Source: an uncultured bacterium (lineage in GTDB: Bacteria; Actinomycetota; Coriobacteriia; Coriobacteriales; Coriobacteriaceae). Taken from it: a stretch of 64,000 nucleotides of DNA. Shown here in pieces: positions 33,914 through 43,701 of the stretch (positions are counted from its first letter, which is position 1; each line of letters starts with the position of its first letter). The notes beneath the pieces were generated by a model. That model was not told where the DNA came from and ran no database searches. It saw nothing but the letters and a program-made list of their open reading frames with translations. The DNA lies in the NCBI GenBank assembly GCA_905214425.1, contig CAJMLY010000003.1, positions 62,001 through 126,000 of the forward strand, given 5' to 3'. The position numbers and the translations under genes were made by a program.

Positions 33914-34651
33914 TTATTTTACTGCAAACTCCGGGCTAAATACTACCCTGCCCAGGCGAACGAGCGTAGAGCCCTCCTCAAGGGCAGGCTCAAAGTCCTC
34001 GCTCATGCCGCAGGAAAGCTCAGGCAGGTTCAAATCGGGATGCGCCGCCTCCAGCTCATCCCTCAGCTCACGAAGCCCCGCAAAGGTGCGGCGTGCCACA
34101 TCCTTATTCCCCCGGGGCGCCATAGTCATAAGCCCCTGTACGCAAATTCCCTCAAGCTCCGCAAGCTCACCCGCGGCGGCGCGAATCTCATCGGGCGAAA
34201 AGCCTCCCTTCGACTCCTCACCACTCACATTGACCTCAATGAGCACACGCTGGGGGCCGGCGAGCTCGCCTGCCTCAATCTTGCGGACAGCACGGCTCGA
34301 GATCGCCTGCGCCAGATGCAGCGAACCCACCGAGTGAATCAGCTCGGCTGAGCCCAGCACCGCATTGATCTTATTGGTCTGCAGGTTGCCGATCATATCG
34401 AAGCGCACCTCGGGCAGCTCCGGATGCTCCGCCAGACCCGTGAGCTTGCGAACCAGCTCCTGCGGGCGGTTCTCGGCAAAATGGCGATACCCCGCCTGGA
34501 TGGCGGCAACAGTCTCATCGACACCAACGGTCTTGGACACGGCAATGAGGCGCGCGGCGTCGTGGGGGCGGCCCGCGCGATCGAGCGCCGCATAAAAACG
34601 TTCCAGAATCTGCTCGCGGCGAGCGCGCATCAAATCCAAATAGTTATCCAT
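33914..34651 (-). CDS. yggS: YggS family PLP-binding protein
   Basis: 245 residues. It is a PLP homeostasis protein: the cofactor lysine is in LIAVSKTVG (about residue 40), and the IGNLQTNK and MSGMSEDFE-like SCGMSEDFEPAL blocks are family signatures. It is YlmE in the ylm cluster, normally next to ylmD (pgeF). Here it is separated from pgeF by the pst operon. GGAGG lies about 9 nt before the ATG. Confidence 0.92.
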   Translation of the reverse strand: MDNYLDLMRARREQILERFYAALDRAGRPHDAARLIAVSKTVGVDETVAAIQAGYRHFAENRPQELVRKLTGLAEHPELPEVRFDMIGNLQTNKINAVLGSAELIHSVGSLHLAQAISSRAVRKIEAGELAGPQRVLIEVNVSGEESKGGFSPDEIRAAAGELAELEGICVQGLMTMAPRGNKDVARRTFAGLRELRDELEAAHPDLNLPELSCGMSEDFEPALEEGSTLVRLGRVVFSPEFAVK

Positions 34652-34702
34652 TGCCAATCGCCTCCGCTGACAGCCAAACAAGTAGTCCCATGCTAACGCA
34701 AG

Positions 34703-34734
34703 AGCGCGGCCCCGCATGTGCAAGGCCGCGCTCA
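34703..34734 (-). terminator. Hairpin after phoU
   Basis: 10-bp perfect stem (34703-34712 with 34725-34734), weak T-run. It may end the pst transcript before yggS. Confidence 0.6.
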
Positions 34735-34770
34735 CTTAGGTATTTACAATCTTTCGACGAACGGGGCTAC

Positions 34771-35628
34771 TTACTCCTCGTCGTCCTCGCCATCGTCCTC
34801 GTCCTCAAGATGATCGAGCAGGTAGCGAAGACCCTCGCTGACCTCGTTGGCGGGCACCTTGGCAACGTAGCGCGCGTCGACGGCGGGCCTCATGATAACA
34901 CCCTCGCCCGAAGGCACGCGCATGCTCTCGAGCTCGTCCTCATCAGTGCGGGCGATATCGCCGGCGTTCATACGCTGACCAGTCAACAGGAAGGTCAGAC
35001 GGCAAGCGGCATCGATGGAAATGGAAGCGATGCGATCGAGGTAGCGCGAAACCATGATGGCGCGGCGCAGGTCGTCATAGTTGCTGTCGTCGTCCATAAA
35101 GTCGCCCGTATCCATACGGTTAAAGGTGCGGAAGAACTTCTCGTAGGCAGCGTGCACTGGCTCGTCCTCGACGGCCAGGTTGCAGATGATGGACATATCA
35201 TTGGTGACGAGCGCAGAAAGCGAAGAGCCCAGCACCTGGTAGACGGCCTCAGCCTCGGCCTCAACCGTACCGACAAGCTCCTTGGGCAGCGAGATGTCGG
35301 CCTTGATCATATGACGCGTGGCACGGCAGATCTGACGGACCTTATCGGTCATGCGCTGCAGGTTAAAGTCGACGTAGATGATCGTCTGAAGCAGGCGGAA
35401 GTCGGAGGCGACCGGTGACTGCGTGGCGATCAGGTTGTAGCAGACGGCCTCCAGGTTGGCGCAGCGCGCGTCAATCGAAAGCGTGCGCTTCCTGGTCTTG
35501 GTGGCGAGCTTGCGGTCGTCGGTCACATAGGCCTTCACGGCATCGTGGAGGGCCAGATCGACGGCCTCGTAGATGCTCAGCATCTCGTGACGGGCCTCGA
35601 TGAGCTGACGGGAAAACAGTTTGCGCAT
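34771..35628 (-). CDS. phoU: Phosphate signalling protein PhoU
   Basis: 285 residues, longer than the usual 220-240 because of a C-terminal extension ending in a run of Asp/Glu. Two PhoU repeats are present; the first begins MRKLFSRQLIEARHEMLSIYEAVD. PhoU restrains the Pst transporter and the phosphate sensor kinase when phosphate is plentiful. It is the last gene of pstSCAB-phoU. No sensor/regulator pair is in this window. Confidence 0.92.
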   Translation of the reverse strand: MRKLFSRQLIEARHEMLSIYEAVDLALHDAVKAYVTDDRKLATKTRKRTLSIDARCANLEAVCYNLIATQSPVASDFRLLQTIIYVDFNLQRMTDKVRQICRATRHMIKADISLPKELVGTVEAEAEAVYQVLGSSLSALVTNDMSIICNLAVEDEPVHAAYEKFFRTFNRMDTGDFMDDDSNYDDLRRAIMVSRYLDRIASISIDAACRLTFLLTGQRMNAGDIARTDEDELESMRVPSGEGVIMRPAVDARYVAKVPANEVSEGLRYLLDHLEDEDDGEDDEE

Positions 35629-35720
35629 GGTTCACTCCAATCAGTTGGGTGCGGTCATGCCGCCCGCACAGTGAATACGCACCGGACCAGGTCCGATCGG
35701 CTTGGGACTAGTCGCACCGA

Positions 35721-36524
<804 letters not shown>

Positions 36525-36536
36525 GGGACTCCTTAA

Positions 36537-37442
36537 CTAGCGACGCTTGCGCGACAGGAAGCGCGCAAACAGGTTGAAGGCCAGAATGATCACCATCAGC
36601 AAAAGCGCGGTGCCGTAGGCCGCGTTCATGTTGATGCCGTCGTTGGCAAGCAAATAGAGGTGAACGGTCATGGGACGACCGGAATCGAGCGGCGAGATAG
36701 GCAGGTTGATGGCCTGACCCATGGTGTAGAGCACCACCGCGGTCTCGCCAATGGCGCGGCCGATGGCGAGGACGATGCCCGTGGCAATACGGCCAAAGGC
36801 AGAAGGAAGCACGATCTTGGAGACGACCTGCCACTTGGTGGCGCCCAAGCCGTACGCGCCCCAACGGATATAGCGCGGAACGGCGCGAATGGCCTCTTCG
36901 GTGGTGCGCATGACGATAGGCAGCATCAGAAGCGCCAGCGCCAGAGCGGCAGAGACCATCGAAAGACCCAGGCCCATGGCCTCGACAAACAAGGCGTAGC
37001 CAAACAGGCCCATAACGATGGAGGGCACCGAGGCCAGGGCATCGGCAGCATAACGAATGATGTCGACGACCTTGCCCTGCTTGGCGTACTCGGCCAGATA
37101 GACGGCTGCCAGCACAGCGATCGGCGTGCAGATAAGCATGGCGAGCGCCGTCACATAGACGGTCGAGACGATCGTCGGCCAAATGCCGCCCTCGGCGTTG
37201 ACGCCCTGGGGCCAACCGAAGATAAAGTCGAGCGAGATATGCGGCAGGCCGTTAATGACCACGTAGGCGATGATAGCGACCAGCACCAGCGTGGTGATGT
37301 ATGCCGCGGCACGGAACACGCCAAGCATGATCTTGTTGGACAGGTCCTTGTTGATGCGACCCTTCTTGCCGTGGGAAAGGGCACGCTTGATGCGCTCGCG
37401 CGACGAGGTCGTATCGACCGTCGTGTCAACGGAATCGGACAT
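36537..37442 (-). CDS. pstA: Phosphate ABC transporter permease PstA
   Basis: 301 residues with six membrane helices and an Asp/Ser/Thr- and Arg/Lys-rich cytoplasmic N-terminus. The permease EAA-like loop is seen around AYGLGATKWQVVSKIVLPSAFG, the binding site for PstB. It pairs with PstC. The start overlaps nothing; the pstC stop is 3 nt upstream. Confidence 0.95.
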   Translation of the reverse strand: MSDSVDTTVDTTSSRERIKRALSHGKKGRINKDLSNKIMLGVFRAAAYITTLVLVAIIAYVVINGLPHISLDFIFGWPQGVNAEGGIWPTIVSTVYVTALAMLICTPIAVLAAVYLAEYAKQGKVVDIIRYAADALASVPSIVMGLFGYALFVEAMGLGLSMVSAALALALLMLPIVMRTTEEAIRAVPRYIRWGAYGLGATKWQVVSKIVLPSAFGRIATGIVLAIGRAIGETAVVLYTMGQAINLPISPLDSGRPMTVHLYLLANDGINMNAAYGTALLLMVIILAFNLFARFLSRKRR

Positions 37443-37445
37443 AGC

Positions 37446-38372
37446 CTACCCCCTCTTCTTCTTGGAAATCAGACGGACGATGCCCACCAGCGCAGCGGAG
37501 ATGATAAACAGGACCACGCCCATGCCAAACAGCGCCGAGCGGTGCAGACCCGAGGAATAGCTCATGTCGAGCGCAATCTGGCTCGTGAGCGTCGAGATGG
37601 GGCTCGCAATGCTGTCGGGAATAACCGGAGCGTTACCCACGACCATAAGCACGGCCATGGTCTCGCCGATAGCGCGACCCATGCCCAGCACGATGGCGTC
37701 CACGATACCCAGCTTGGCCGCGGGCAGCACGACCTTATAGATGGTCTGCCATTTGGTGGCACCCATGGCATAGGATGCCTCGCGGATGCCCATGGGGATG
37801 GAGTTAAGGGCATCGATGGTGAGTGTCGTGATCGTGGGGACAATCATGATGGCAAGCACGAACCACGCCGTCAGCGCGCCAAAGCCAAGACCACCGGTCA
37901 GCTGCGCGATAAACGGACGGATGATGATCATGCCAAAGAAACCGTAGATGATGGAGGGAATGCCCGCCAGCAGGTCGACGGCGGGGCTGATAAGTTTGCG
38001 CACGCGCTTGCTGGCAATCTCGACCAGATACACAGCCGTGCCCACGCCCAGGGGCACACCCATGGCGAGCGCACCGACGGTCACAAGACCCGAGCCGGCC
38101 AGCAGCGACACGATGCCGTAGTGGCCCTCGGAGGGCGCCCACGTAAAGCTAAAGAAGTCCGCCAGACCGATGTCGGTAAAGACGGGCAGTGCCGAATACG
38201 TGGTAAAGACAAAAATCAGGATGACGGTAACGACCGCCAAGAACGCGCAGGCAAAGAAGATCCACTGCAGCGCCTTCTCCTTGATATAGGTACTGCGCGA
38301 TACAAGCGCCAGCTCGCGCTTCTTGGGCGTCTGAACATTCTGCTCAGTCTGGGAGTTTTCCCGTGTTTCCAT
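37446..38372 (-). CDS. pstC: Phosphate ABC transporter permease PstC
   Basis: 308 residues, six helices, with the coupling loop SYAMGATKWQTIYKVVLPAA. The ATG at 38372 is chosen over an upstream in-frame GTG because GGGGAG sits at proper distance. It begins 1 nt after the pstS stop, so translation is probably coupled. Confidence 0.95.
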   Translation of the reverse strand: METRENSQTEQNVQTPKKRELALVSRSTYIKEKALQWIFFACAFLAVVTVILIFVFTTYSALPVFTDIGLADFFSFTWAPSEGHYGIVSLLAGSGLVTVGALAMGVPLGVGTAVYLVEIASKRVRKLISPAVDLLAGIPSIIYGFFGMIIIRPFIAQLTGGLGFGALTAWFVLAIMIVPTITTLTIDALNSIPMGIREASYAMGATKWQTIYKVVLPAAKLGIVDAIVLGMGRAIGETMAVLMVVGNAPVIPDSIASPISTLTSQIALDMSYSSGLHRSALFGMGVVLFIISAALVGIVRLISKKKRG

Positions 38373-38373
38373 G

Positions 38374-39210
38374 CTACTCACTCCCCTTCTCGTCGTTGGT
38401 GACGGGAATAAAGCCCGCCTCGCGAATCTGCTTGTCCATCTTTTCGGACGTCACGTAGTCGATGTAATCCTGTGCCTGCTGCGAAGGCGCACCCTTCACA
38501 AAGAAGTAAAGGTCGCGCGAGATGGGATAGCCGCCGCTCGCGACCGTCTTCTCGGACGCCTCAACATGATTGACCGAGACGGCCTTGACCGAGGTCTTGG
38601 CGTTGAGGCTATCGACGAAGCCCAGCGAAATGTAGCCGATGGCACCGCGCGAACGAGATACCACGTCTCGCACCTGGCCCGTACCCGAAAGAACGGCCGA
38701 GCGGCGATCGAACGGCGTGCCGTCCATCACGATGGTGCGGAAGGCCTCACGCGTGCCAGACGCCTCGTCTCGGTTGATGACCTGGATCTTCAGGTCCTCT
38801 CCGCCGACTTCCTTCCAGTTGGTGATCTTGCCGGCGTAAATATCGCGGAGCTGCTCGGTCGAGAGGTTATCGACCGGGTTATCGTCGTTCACGATGACCG
38901 CGATACCGTCGTGGGCAATGACGATGGGAGTCAGGCCCAGATCTTGTTCGTCGGCATTGAGTCCACGGGAGGAGCTGGCGATATCAGCCGTGCCGGCGCT
39001 GACGGCCTCGATGCCGGCGGAAGAACCCAAACCGGAAACGAGCACGTCGATGCCGGTCTCTTCCTTAAAGCCCTCGGCCGCAATCTCGGCGATAGGAAGA
39101 CAGGTCGTGGAGCCAGCCACGGTAATGGAAGAGGTAGAAGATCCCGAAGAACAGGCACACAGCGTAAACGTAAGCACAGCGGCGCTCAGGACCGATACGA
39201 TCTTTCTCAT
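38374..39210 (-). CDS. pstS: Phosphate-binding lipoprotein PstS
   Basis: 278 residues. Signal peptide with lipobox LCAC, cleaved before Cys20, so the protein is anchored on the outer face of the membrane. Phosphate-binding segments are AGSTTCLPI, RGLNADEQDL-region and NRDEASGTREAF. It delivers phosphate to PstCA. Its ATG overlaps the stop of pgeF by 4 nt (ATGA arrangement), linking the pst genes to pgeF. Confidence 0.95.
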   Translation of the reverse strand: MRKIVSVLSAAVLTFTLCACSSGSSTSSITVAGSTTCLPIAEIAAEGFKEETGIDVLVSGLGSSAGIEAVSAGTADIASSSRGLNADEQDLGLTPIVIAHDGIAVIVNDDNPVDNLSTEQLRDIYAGKITNWKEVGGEDLKIQVINRDEASGTREAFRTIVMDGTPFDRRSAVLSGTGQVRDVVSRSRGAIGYISLGFVDSLNAKTSVKAVSVNHVEASEKTVASGGYPISRDLYFFVKGAPSQQAQDYIDYVTSEKMDKQIREAGFIPVTNDEKGSE

Positions 39211-40007
39211 AGCATCACGCCGATCGCAGCATGGCGCCCACAGGTGCCGTCCTCGTTACGGTAGGAATAAAAGCGGTCGTTCTGACGCACAGTCGAAAGC
39301 TGGGTATCCACGATATTATCCGCGTCGACACCGACATCTACCAGCGCCTCGCAAATGGCAGCGGAAAGATCGAGCATGCGAGAGGTGCTCGCATCGACGC
39401 ACGAGAACTCGGCGGCAAAGCGATCCATGAGTTCCTGGGATACCTCATATTCGTCACCCAAGATATGGGGGCCGATATAGGCGGAAACGTCGATCGCATC
39501 GCAGCCGGCAGCATCGCAAAGCGCCTGGCACGCCTTGGCAGAAATACGTGCAATCGTGCCCTTCCAACCGGAGTGCACCACGGCAAATCCGCCAGGGGCC
39601 ACCAGCACCACGGGAACGCAGTCGGCAAAGCAGAGCAGCACGGGCACGTTATGCGCCGTACAGACGATAGCATCGCAGCCCTCGGCAATCTGCTCACGGA
39701 CGTCCTCAAGGTCATCGGCGCCGTTCGAGGTAACCGCAACGATATGGTCACCATGGACCTGATTGGGAACGAGCAGGTTGTGCTCGCACTCGGCGGCACC
39801 CATAGCCTCGAGTGCGCGGCGACGATTTTCTTGAACAGCAAAGGGATCATCGCCAACATGCGAGCCCAAGTTGAGTGAGGAGTACGCATCTTCGGAAACA
39901 CCACCGGCGCGCTCGGTGAAGGCAAAGCGAACATCGGATGTCGCGCCCTCCACCAACGTAACTCCATCATGGTCGACACGCGAAACTTTGTCCGCACGTG
40001 CTGCCAT
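39207..40007 (-). CDS. pgeF: PgeF/YlmD family polyphenol oxidase-type protein
   Basis: 266 residues of the laccase-domain family DUF152. Metal-site blocks NQVHGDHIV, CFADCVPVVL and VVHSGWKGT are present. Members hydrolyse mis-made UDP-MurNAc-tetrapeptides containing L-Ser (PgeF activity) or purine nucleosides; either role is possible. It is the ylmD gene that normally follows ftsZ. Here it is the first gene of a unit continuing into pstS. AGGAGG precedes the ATG at 40007. Confidence 0.9.
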   Translation of the reverse strand: MAARADKVSRVDHDGVTLVEGATSDVRFAFTERAGGVSEDAYSSLNLGSHVGDDPFAVQENRRRALEAMGAAECEHNLLVPNQVHGDHIVAVTSNGADDLEDVREQIAEGCDAIVCTAHNVPVLLCFADCVPVVLVAPGGFAVVHSGWKGTIARISAKACQALCDAAGCDAIDVSAYIGPHILGDEYEVSQELMDRFAAEFSCVDASTSRMLDLSAAICEALVDVGVDADNIVDTQLSTVRQNDRFYSYRNEDGTCGRHAAIGVML

Positions 40008-40085
40008 ACTAAAGCCTCCTAATAACACAAGTACCGCGGCGTCGCCGCGCAGTCCGCGTTTATACGGCTGTCATACTTCCTTAAA

Positions 40086-40128
40086 AGGATACCCGCAGCG
40101 GTAGGGACCAAACGTAAAGGGAACGTAA
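40086..40128 (-). promoter_or_regulatory. Candidate Pho box and promoter of pgeF-pst unit
   Basis: Minus-strand TTACGTT occurs twice at exactly 11-nt spacing (40128-40122 and 40117-40111), as in PhoP/PhoB boxes. A -10-like TATCCT (40091-40086) is placed so the second half-box overlaps the -35 position. Confidence 0.45.
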
Positions 40129-40159
40129 GGAGATTGGAGGCTTTCGTTTACAAACGAGA

Positions 40160-40194
40160 AACAAAACGGGGTGCATCCAAATGGACACACCCCG
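40160..40194 (-). terminator. ftsZ terminator
   Basis: 12-nt arms (40167-40178 with 40183-40194, two G-U pairs) followed on the minus strand by TTTTGTTT. It separates ftsZ from pgeF-pst. Confidence 0.85.
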
Positions 40195-40217
40195 TGCAGG
40201 TCGTTGAGAAAAACGAA

Positions 40218-41372
40218 CTAGAAGCTACCGCGCTTCAGGAAGTCGGGAAGCTCGAACTGGTCGTTGCCAAAGTTGGGCAGCTCGGTACCACCGACGTTGC
40301 GGGTCGGAGCGGCCTGAGCCGGGCTGGCGGCAGGAGCGGTGCGCTGCGGCTCGGCGGAGGCAGCGGCCTTGCTCTGAGACTGCTGAGCAGCAAAGAGCTC
40401 GTCCTGACGGTTGACGTTGGAGTCGGAGAAGCCCGTAGCGATGACGGTGATACGCACCTGATCGCCCAGGGACTCGTCGACAACGGTACCGAAGATGATG
40501 TTGGCCTCGGGGTCGACAGCGTTGGCGACAACGTCGGCGGCGTCGCTGATCTCCTGGATGCCCAGGTCCTTGGAACCGGCGATGGAGAGCAGCACGCGCG
40601 TGGCGCCATCGATGGAGCTCTCGAGCAGCGGGCTGGAGATGGCCTGCTGGGCAGCATCGACGGCACGGGTGTCCCCAGAAGAGGTACCGATACCCATCAT
40701 GGCGGTACCGGCCTGCTTCATGATGGTCTTAACATCGGCGAAGTCCAGGTTGATGATACCGGGGACGGTGATGAGGTCGGTGATGCCCTGGGTGCCCTGG
40801 GAAAGGACGCCATCGGCAATCGCGAAGGCCTCGAGCATGGTGGTCTTCTTCTCGGCGATGTCGAGCAGCTTATCGTTAGGGATGACGATCATGGTGTCGA
40901 CGCAATCGGAGAGGGTCTTGATGCCCTCCTCGGCGCTCTTCTTACGCTTGCGGCCCTCGAAGGTGAAGGGCTTGGTCACGACGGCGACGGTCAGTGCGCC
41001 GACCTCGTTCATCGCGATATCGGCAACGATGGGAGCAGCGCCGGTACCGGTGCCACCGCCCTCACCGCAGGTGATAAACACCATGTCGGCGCCAGCGAGC
41101 GCCTCGGCAATGTCGTCGCGGGACTCATCGGCAGCCTTGCGGCCAACCTCGGGGTTGGCGCCGGCGCCCAGGCCGCGGGTAAGGTCGGTGCCGATGTGCA
41201 CCTTGATATCGGCATCAGAGATCGCGAGTGCCTGAGCATCGGTGTTGATGGCAACAAACTCGACGCCGCGGATGCCCTCTTCGATCATTCGATTGACCGC
41301 GTTGGTACCGCCGCCGCCGACGCCGACCACCTTAATGACGGCAAGGTAGTTGTTGATCTCTGTCTCGTGCAT
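40218..41372 (-). CDS. ftsZ: Cell division protein FtsZ
   Basis: 384 residues. The tubulin-like GTP-binding motif GGGTGTG is at about residues 105-111; the T7 loop NLDFADVKT is intact. After the globular core comes an Ala/Pro/Gln linker and the conserved C-terminal peptide ELPDFLKRGSF, which binds SepF. The start at 41372 has GGAGGACCGAC upstream. The 200 nt separating it from ftsQ are AT-rich and probably hold an extra ftsZ promoter. Confidence 0.97.
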   Translation of the reverse strand: MHETEINNYLAVIKVVGVGGGGTNAVNRMIEEGIRGVEFVAINTDAQALAISDADIKVHIGTDLTRGLGAGANPEVGRKAADESRDDIAEALAGADMVFITCGEGGGTGTGAAPIVADIAMNEVGALTVAVVTKPFTFEGRKRKKSAEEGIKTLSDCVDTMIVIPNDKLLDIAEKKTTMLEAFAIADGVLSQGTQGITDLITVPGIINLDFADVKTIMKQAGTAMMGIGTSSGDTRAVDAAQQAISSPLLESSIDGATRVLLSIAGSKDLGIQEISDAADVVANAVDPEANIIFGTVVDESLGDQVRITVIATGFSDSNVNRQDELFAAQQSQSKAAASAEPQRTAPAASPAQAAPTRNVGGTELPNFGNDQFELPDFLKRGSF

Positions 41373-41571
41373 GTCGGTCCTCCGAACAAAGGTTATAGCC
41401 ATAGCATGGGTCGACCCCTGCGCACATTAACCTTCAGGTTGAAAGTAAATGCAAAGGTAAACCGTATTATGTTTGCACATTATGAACGTATCAGTCAAAT
41501 AATTGACCGTGAAAACCAAACAAACCAGATAAACGGCGTGGTATGGCCCCTCAACAAAGCATCAACCAGCG
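41373..41571 (-). promoter_or_regulatory. AT-rich ftsQ-ftsZ gap, probable ftsZ promoter region
   Basis: 199 nt, clearly AT-richer than the flanking genes, with several -10-like boxes (CATAAT, TAATAC) around 41464-41482 and TTGACT/TTCAAC nearby. No unique promoter could be assigned. A small palindrome AACCTTCAGGTT occurs at about 41430. Confidence 0.4.
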
Positions 41572-42828
41572 CTACGAGGTCGGAGCATTCCTAAATGTGT
41601 AGTTGCCCGGAGAGCGCACATTGATATACGTTACGCCCTCTACCTGCGAAAGCAACTTGGTGACTACGCGTTCCTTCTTGGCGATATCGTCCGAATCGCC
41701 CAGCGACACCTCAATGCCGTTATTGAGGTTTGCCGAGATGGCTTCGACCGAAGGCGTGGAAATATCCTTGACTTGTCCCAAGAACTCGCTCGAAAAACCA
41801 CGCACATAATCCAGGCCGGCCTTAACGGCTTTGGAGTTCACCGCCTGGCCGGAAACCGGAGCGACATCCGCCGAGACATCAGTCAACAACACCGCGCCAT
41901 AGTGCTTAGCGAGCGCCAGCGCGGCATCGATTCCGGTCAAGGTATTTGAGCCCTGCCCTGTCGTGATGACGTTGCCCTGGTCGTCCACTTCGACCGACGT
42001 CGACAGCGGGGCGATCCAGGTGTCATCGTCTCCGATAGCCCAGGCAAGGTCGTCGGAGCTGATATACGCAATGGCGATAACTTTACGCTCCGTCGGCGTG
42101 ATGATAAGCGTATGGGGAAACTGGCGCTGGACATCCACGCCCGAAACCCACGGGTTCTGTTTGAGATCCTCGGTAATCTGGTCGGGATCGACGTTAAAAA
42201 GCGACGTTCCCTCGGGCAAGTCGATCAGCTGGATAGCATCGTGCTTCGTCACATGCTCGCTGCCTTGAATCTGAATATCAGTGGCAGTAAACAATCCAGA
42301 GTTGATCACCACGATGGCAACGACGACGAGCACGGCCAAGACGGCCAGAACGCCGCCCACGATTTTGCCTTTGCCTGTAACGACAGAAGCGGCGTCTGAT
42401 GTTTTATTTGCCATCGCTCCAAGTGAAGATAACGGGTTGAAACCTTTTTTACTCGAAGGCTTCTTGGCGGTAGCCGGCACCGATGTCAGCGAGCGCGGTT
42501 TCGATGCGCCCAGCGTGCGACCTGGACGCGCCGCTTTAGTTCCCGTCGAGGGCTTGGGAGCTGCCATGGGACGGGCAGGCTTGGCGCCCATAACAGGCTT
42601 TGACGTCACCGAGGGACGCGAGGACTTTTTTGCGGCCGGACGATTACCGAGCTGCGAGCCGACGACCGGACGACTGGTCTGTCGAGCATGCCCGACAGAC
42701 TTAGAGTGCGCGACGGTATTGCGTTGAGGTTTGGCAGGCGCGCCGGAACGCCCTCCGGCGCGGCGGAAGGTGGGTTTCGATGCTCTAGAAGCCGAGGAAT
42801 TTAACTTCCGGTCTGAGCTCGATGCCAT
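41572..42828 (-). CDS. ftsQ: FtsQ/DivIB-type division protein with long basic N-terminal tail
   Basis: 418 residues. The first ~150 residues are a low-complexity cytoplasmic tail rich in Lys, Arg, Pro, Ser and Ala. The transmembrane helix is at about 156-177, then the POTRA domain (about 180-250, TDIQIQGSEHVTKHDAI) and FtsQ beta domain. FtsQ links early and late division proteins. Typical FtsQ tails are much shorter. Its start overlaps the 3' end of murB by 44 nt. Confidence 0.9.
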   Translation of the reverse strand: MASSSDRKLNSSASRASKPTFRRAGGRSGAPAKPQRNTVAHSKSVGHARQTSRPVVGSQLGNRPAAKKSSRPSVTSKPVMGAKPARPMAAPKPSTGTKAARPGRTLGASKPRSLTSVPATAKKPSSKKGFNPLSSLGAMANKTSDAASVVTGKGKIVGGVLAVLAVLVVVAIVVINSGLFTATDIQIQGSEHVTKHDAIQLIDLPEGTSLFNVDPDQITEDLKQNPWVSGVDVQRQFPHTLIITPTERKVIAIAYISSDDLAWAIGDDDTWIAPLSTSVEVDDQGNVITTGQGSNTLTGIDAALALAKHYGAVLLTDVSADVAPVSGQAVNSKAVKAGLDYVRGFSSEFLGQVKDISTPSVEAISANLNNGIEVSLGDSDDIAKKERVVTKLLSQVEGVTYINVRSPGNYTFRNAPTS

Positions 42829-43696
42829 ACGCCTCCCTCACCTTTCCGTGCACATGTCTGATAACCGCGGCAACGTCATCGGCCGAGGCAGTTCCGTTAT
42901 TAACGATAAAATTAGCGTGAACGGGCGAAACTTCCGCACCGCCAATCGAAAAACCCTTTAATCCACAATCCTCGATAAGCTTGCCCACACTCGCATCGGG
43001 CGGGTTGCGAAAGACAGACCCGCAGGATGCGCGACCCATGGGCTGCGTGCGCTTGCGGCGCGTCAGGTACCGCTCCATGCGCTCGCGAATGTCTGCCTTG
43101 GGCGCCGGTTTAAGCTTGAACACGCACTCGAGGATGATCTCATTGCGGGGAAGGCTACATTCGCGGTAGTCCCAAGTGATCTCGGACCCCGCATAATGCT
43201 TGATACCGGATGCCGGGTCAAACGTTACGACATCCTCAACCAGCGAGCCAATCCACTCGGTCCGTGTGCCGGCATTCATGGATATCGCACCGCCGACCGA
43301 ACCAGGAATGCCAACGGCAAACTCAAGGCCCGAGAGGCTACGCGACAGGGCATCGTTGACCAGGCGCGCAAACATCACGCCCGCACCGACCGTCAGCGTA
43401 CAACCGTCATCGGCAACAACCGTGCGCTGAAACTCACGTCCGAGCGAAATGACGGCACCGCGATAACCGCCATCGGCAACCAGCAGATTGGAGCCCTTGC
43501 CGATGATGACCCACGGCACCTGCTCGCGATCGAGCACCGCCACGGCGCGGCGGAGGGCATGATAGCTATGGCACGTCACAAAGAGGTCGGCCTTGCCGCC
43601 GATACGATAGCTCGTATGACGCGCAAGGCGCTCGTCCTCGATCACATCCGTGTCGATCATGCCCGAGAGCGCCATGACGGCGTTAAACAGACCCAT
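42785..43696 (-). CDS. murB: UDP-N-acetylenolpyruvoylglucosamine reductase
   Basis: 303 residues. FAD-binding SYRIGGKADLFV and VIIGKGSNLLV, then the catalytic GSVFRNP serine and a C-terminal glutamate region (KVREAYGIELRPEVKFLG). It reduces the enolpyruvyl ether to give UDP-MurNAc. It starts 5 nt after the murC stop and overlaps ftsQ by 44 nt. Confidence 0.95.
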   Translation of the reverse strand: MGLFNAVMALSGMIDTDVIEDERLARHTSYRIGGKADLFVTCHSYHALRRAVAVLDREQVPWVIIGKGSNLLVADGGYRGAVISLGREFQRTVVADDGCTLTVGAGVMFARLVNDALSRSLSGLEFAVGIPGSVGGAISMNAGTRTEWIGSLVEDVVTFDPASGIKHYAGSEITWDYRECSLPRNEIILECVFKLKPAPKADIRERMERYLTRRKRTQPMGRASCGSVFRNPPDASVGKLIEDCGLKGFSIGGAEVSPVHANFIVNNGTASADDVAAVIRHVHGKVREAYGIELRPEVKFLGF

Positions 43697-43701
43697 TAGA
43701 C

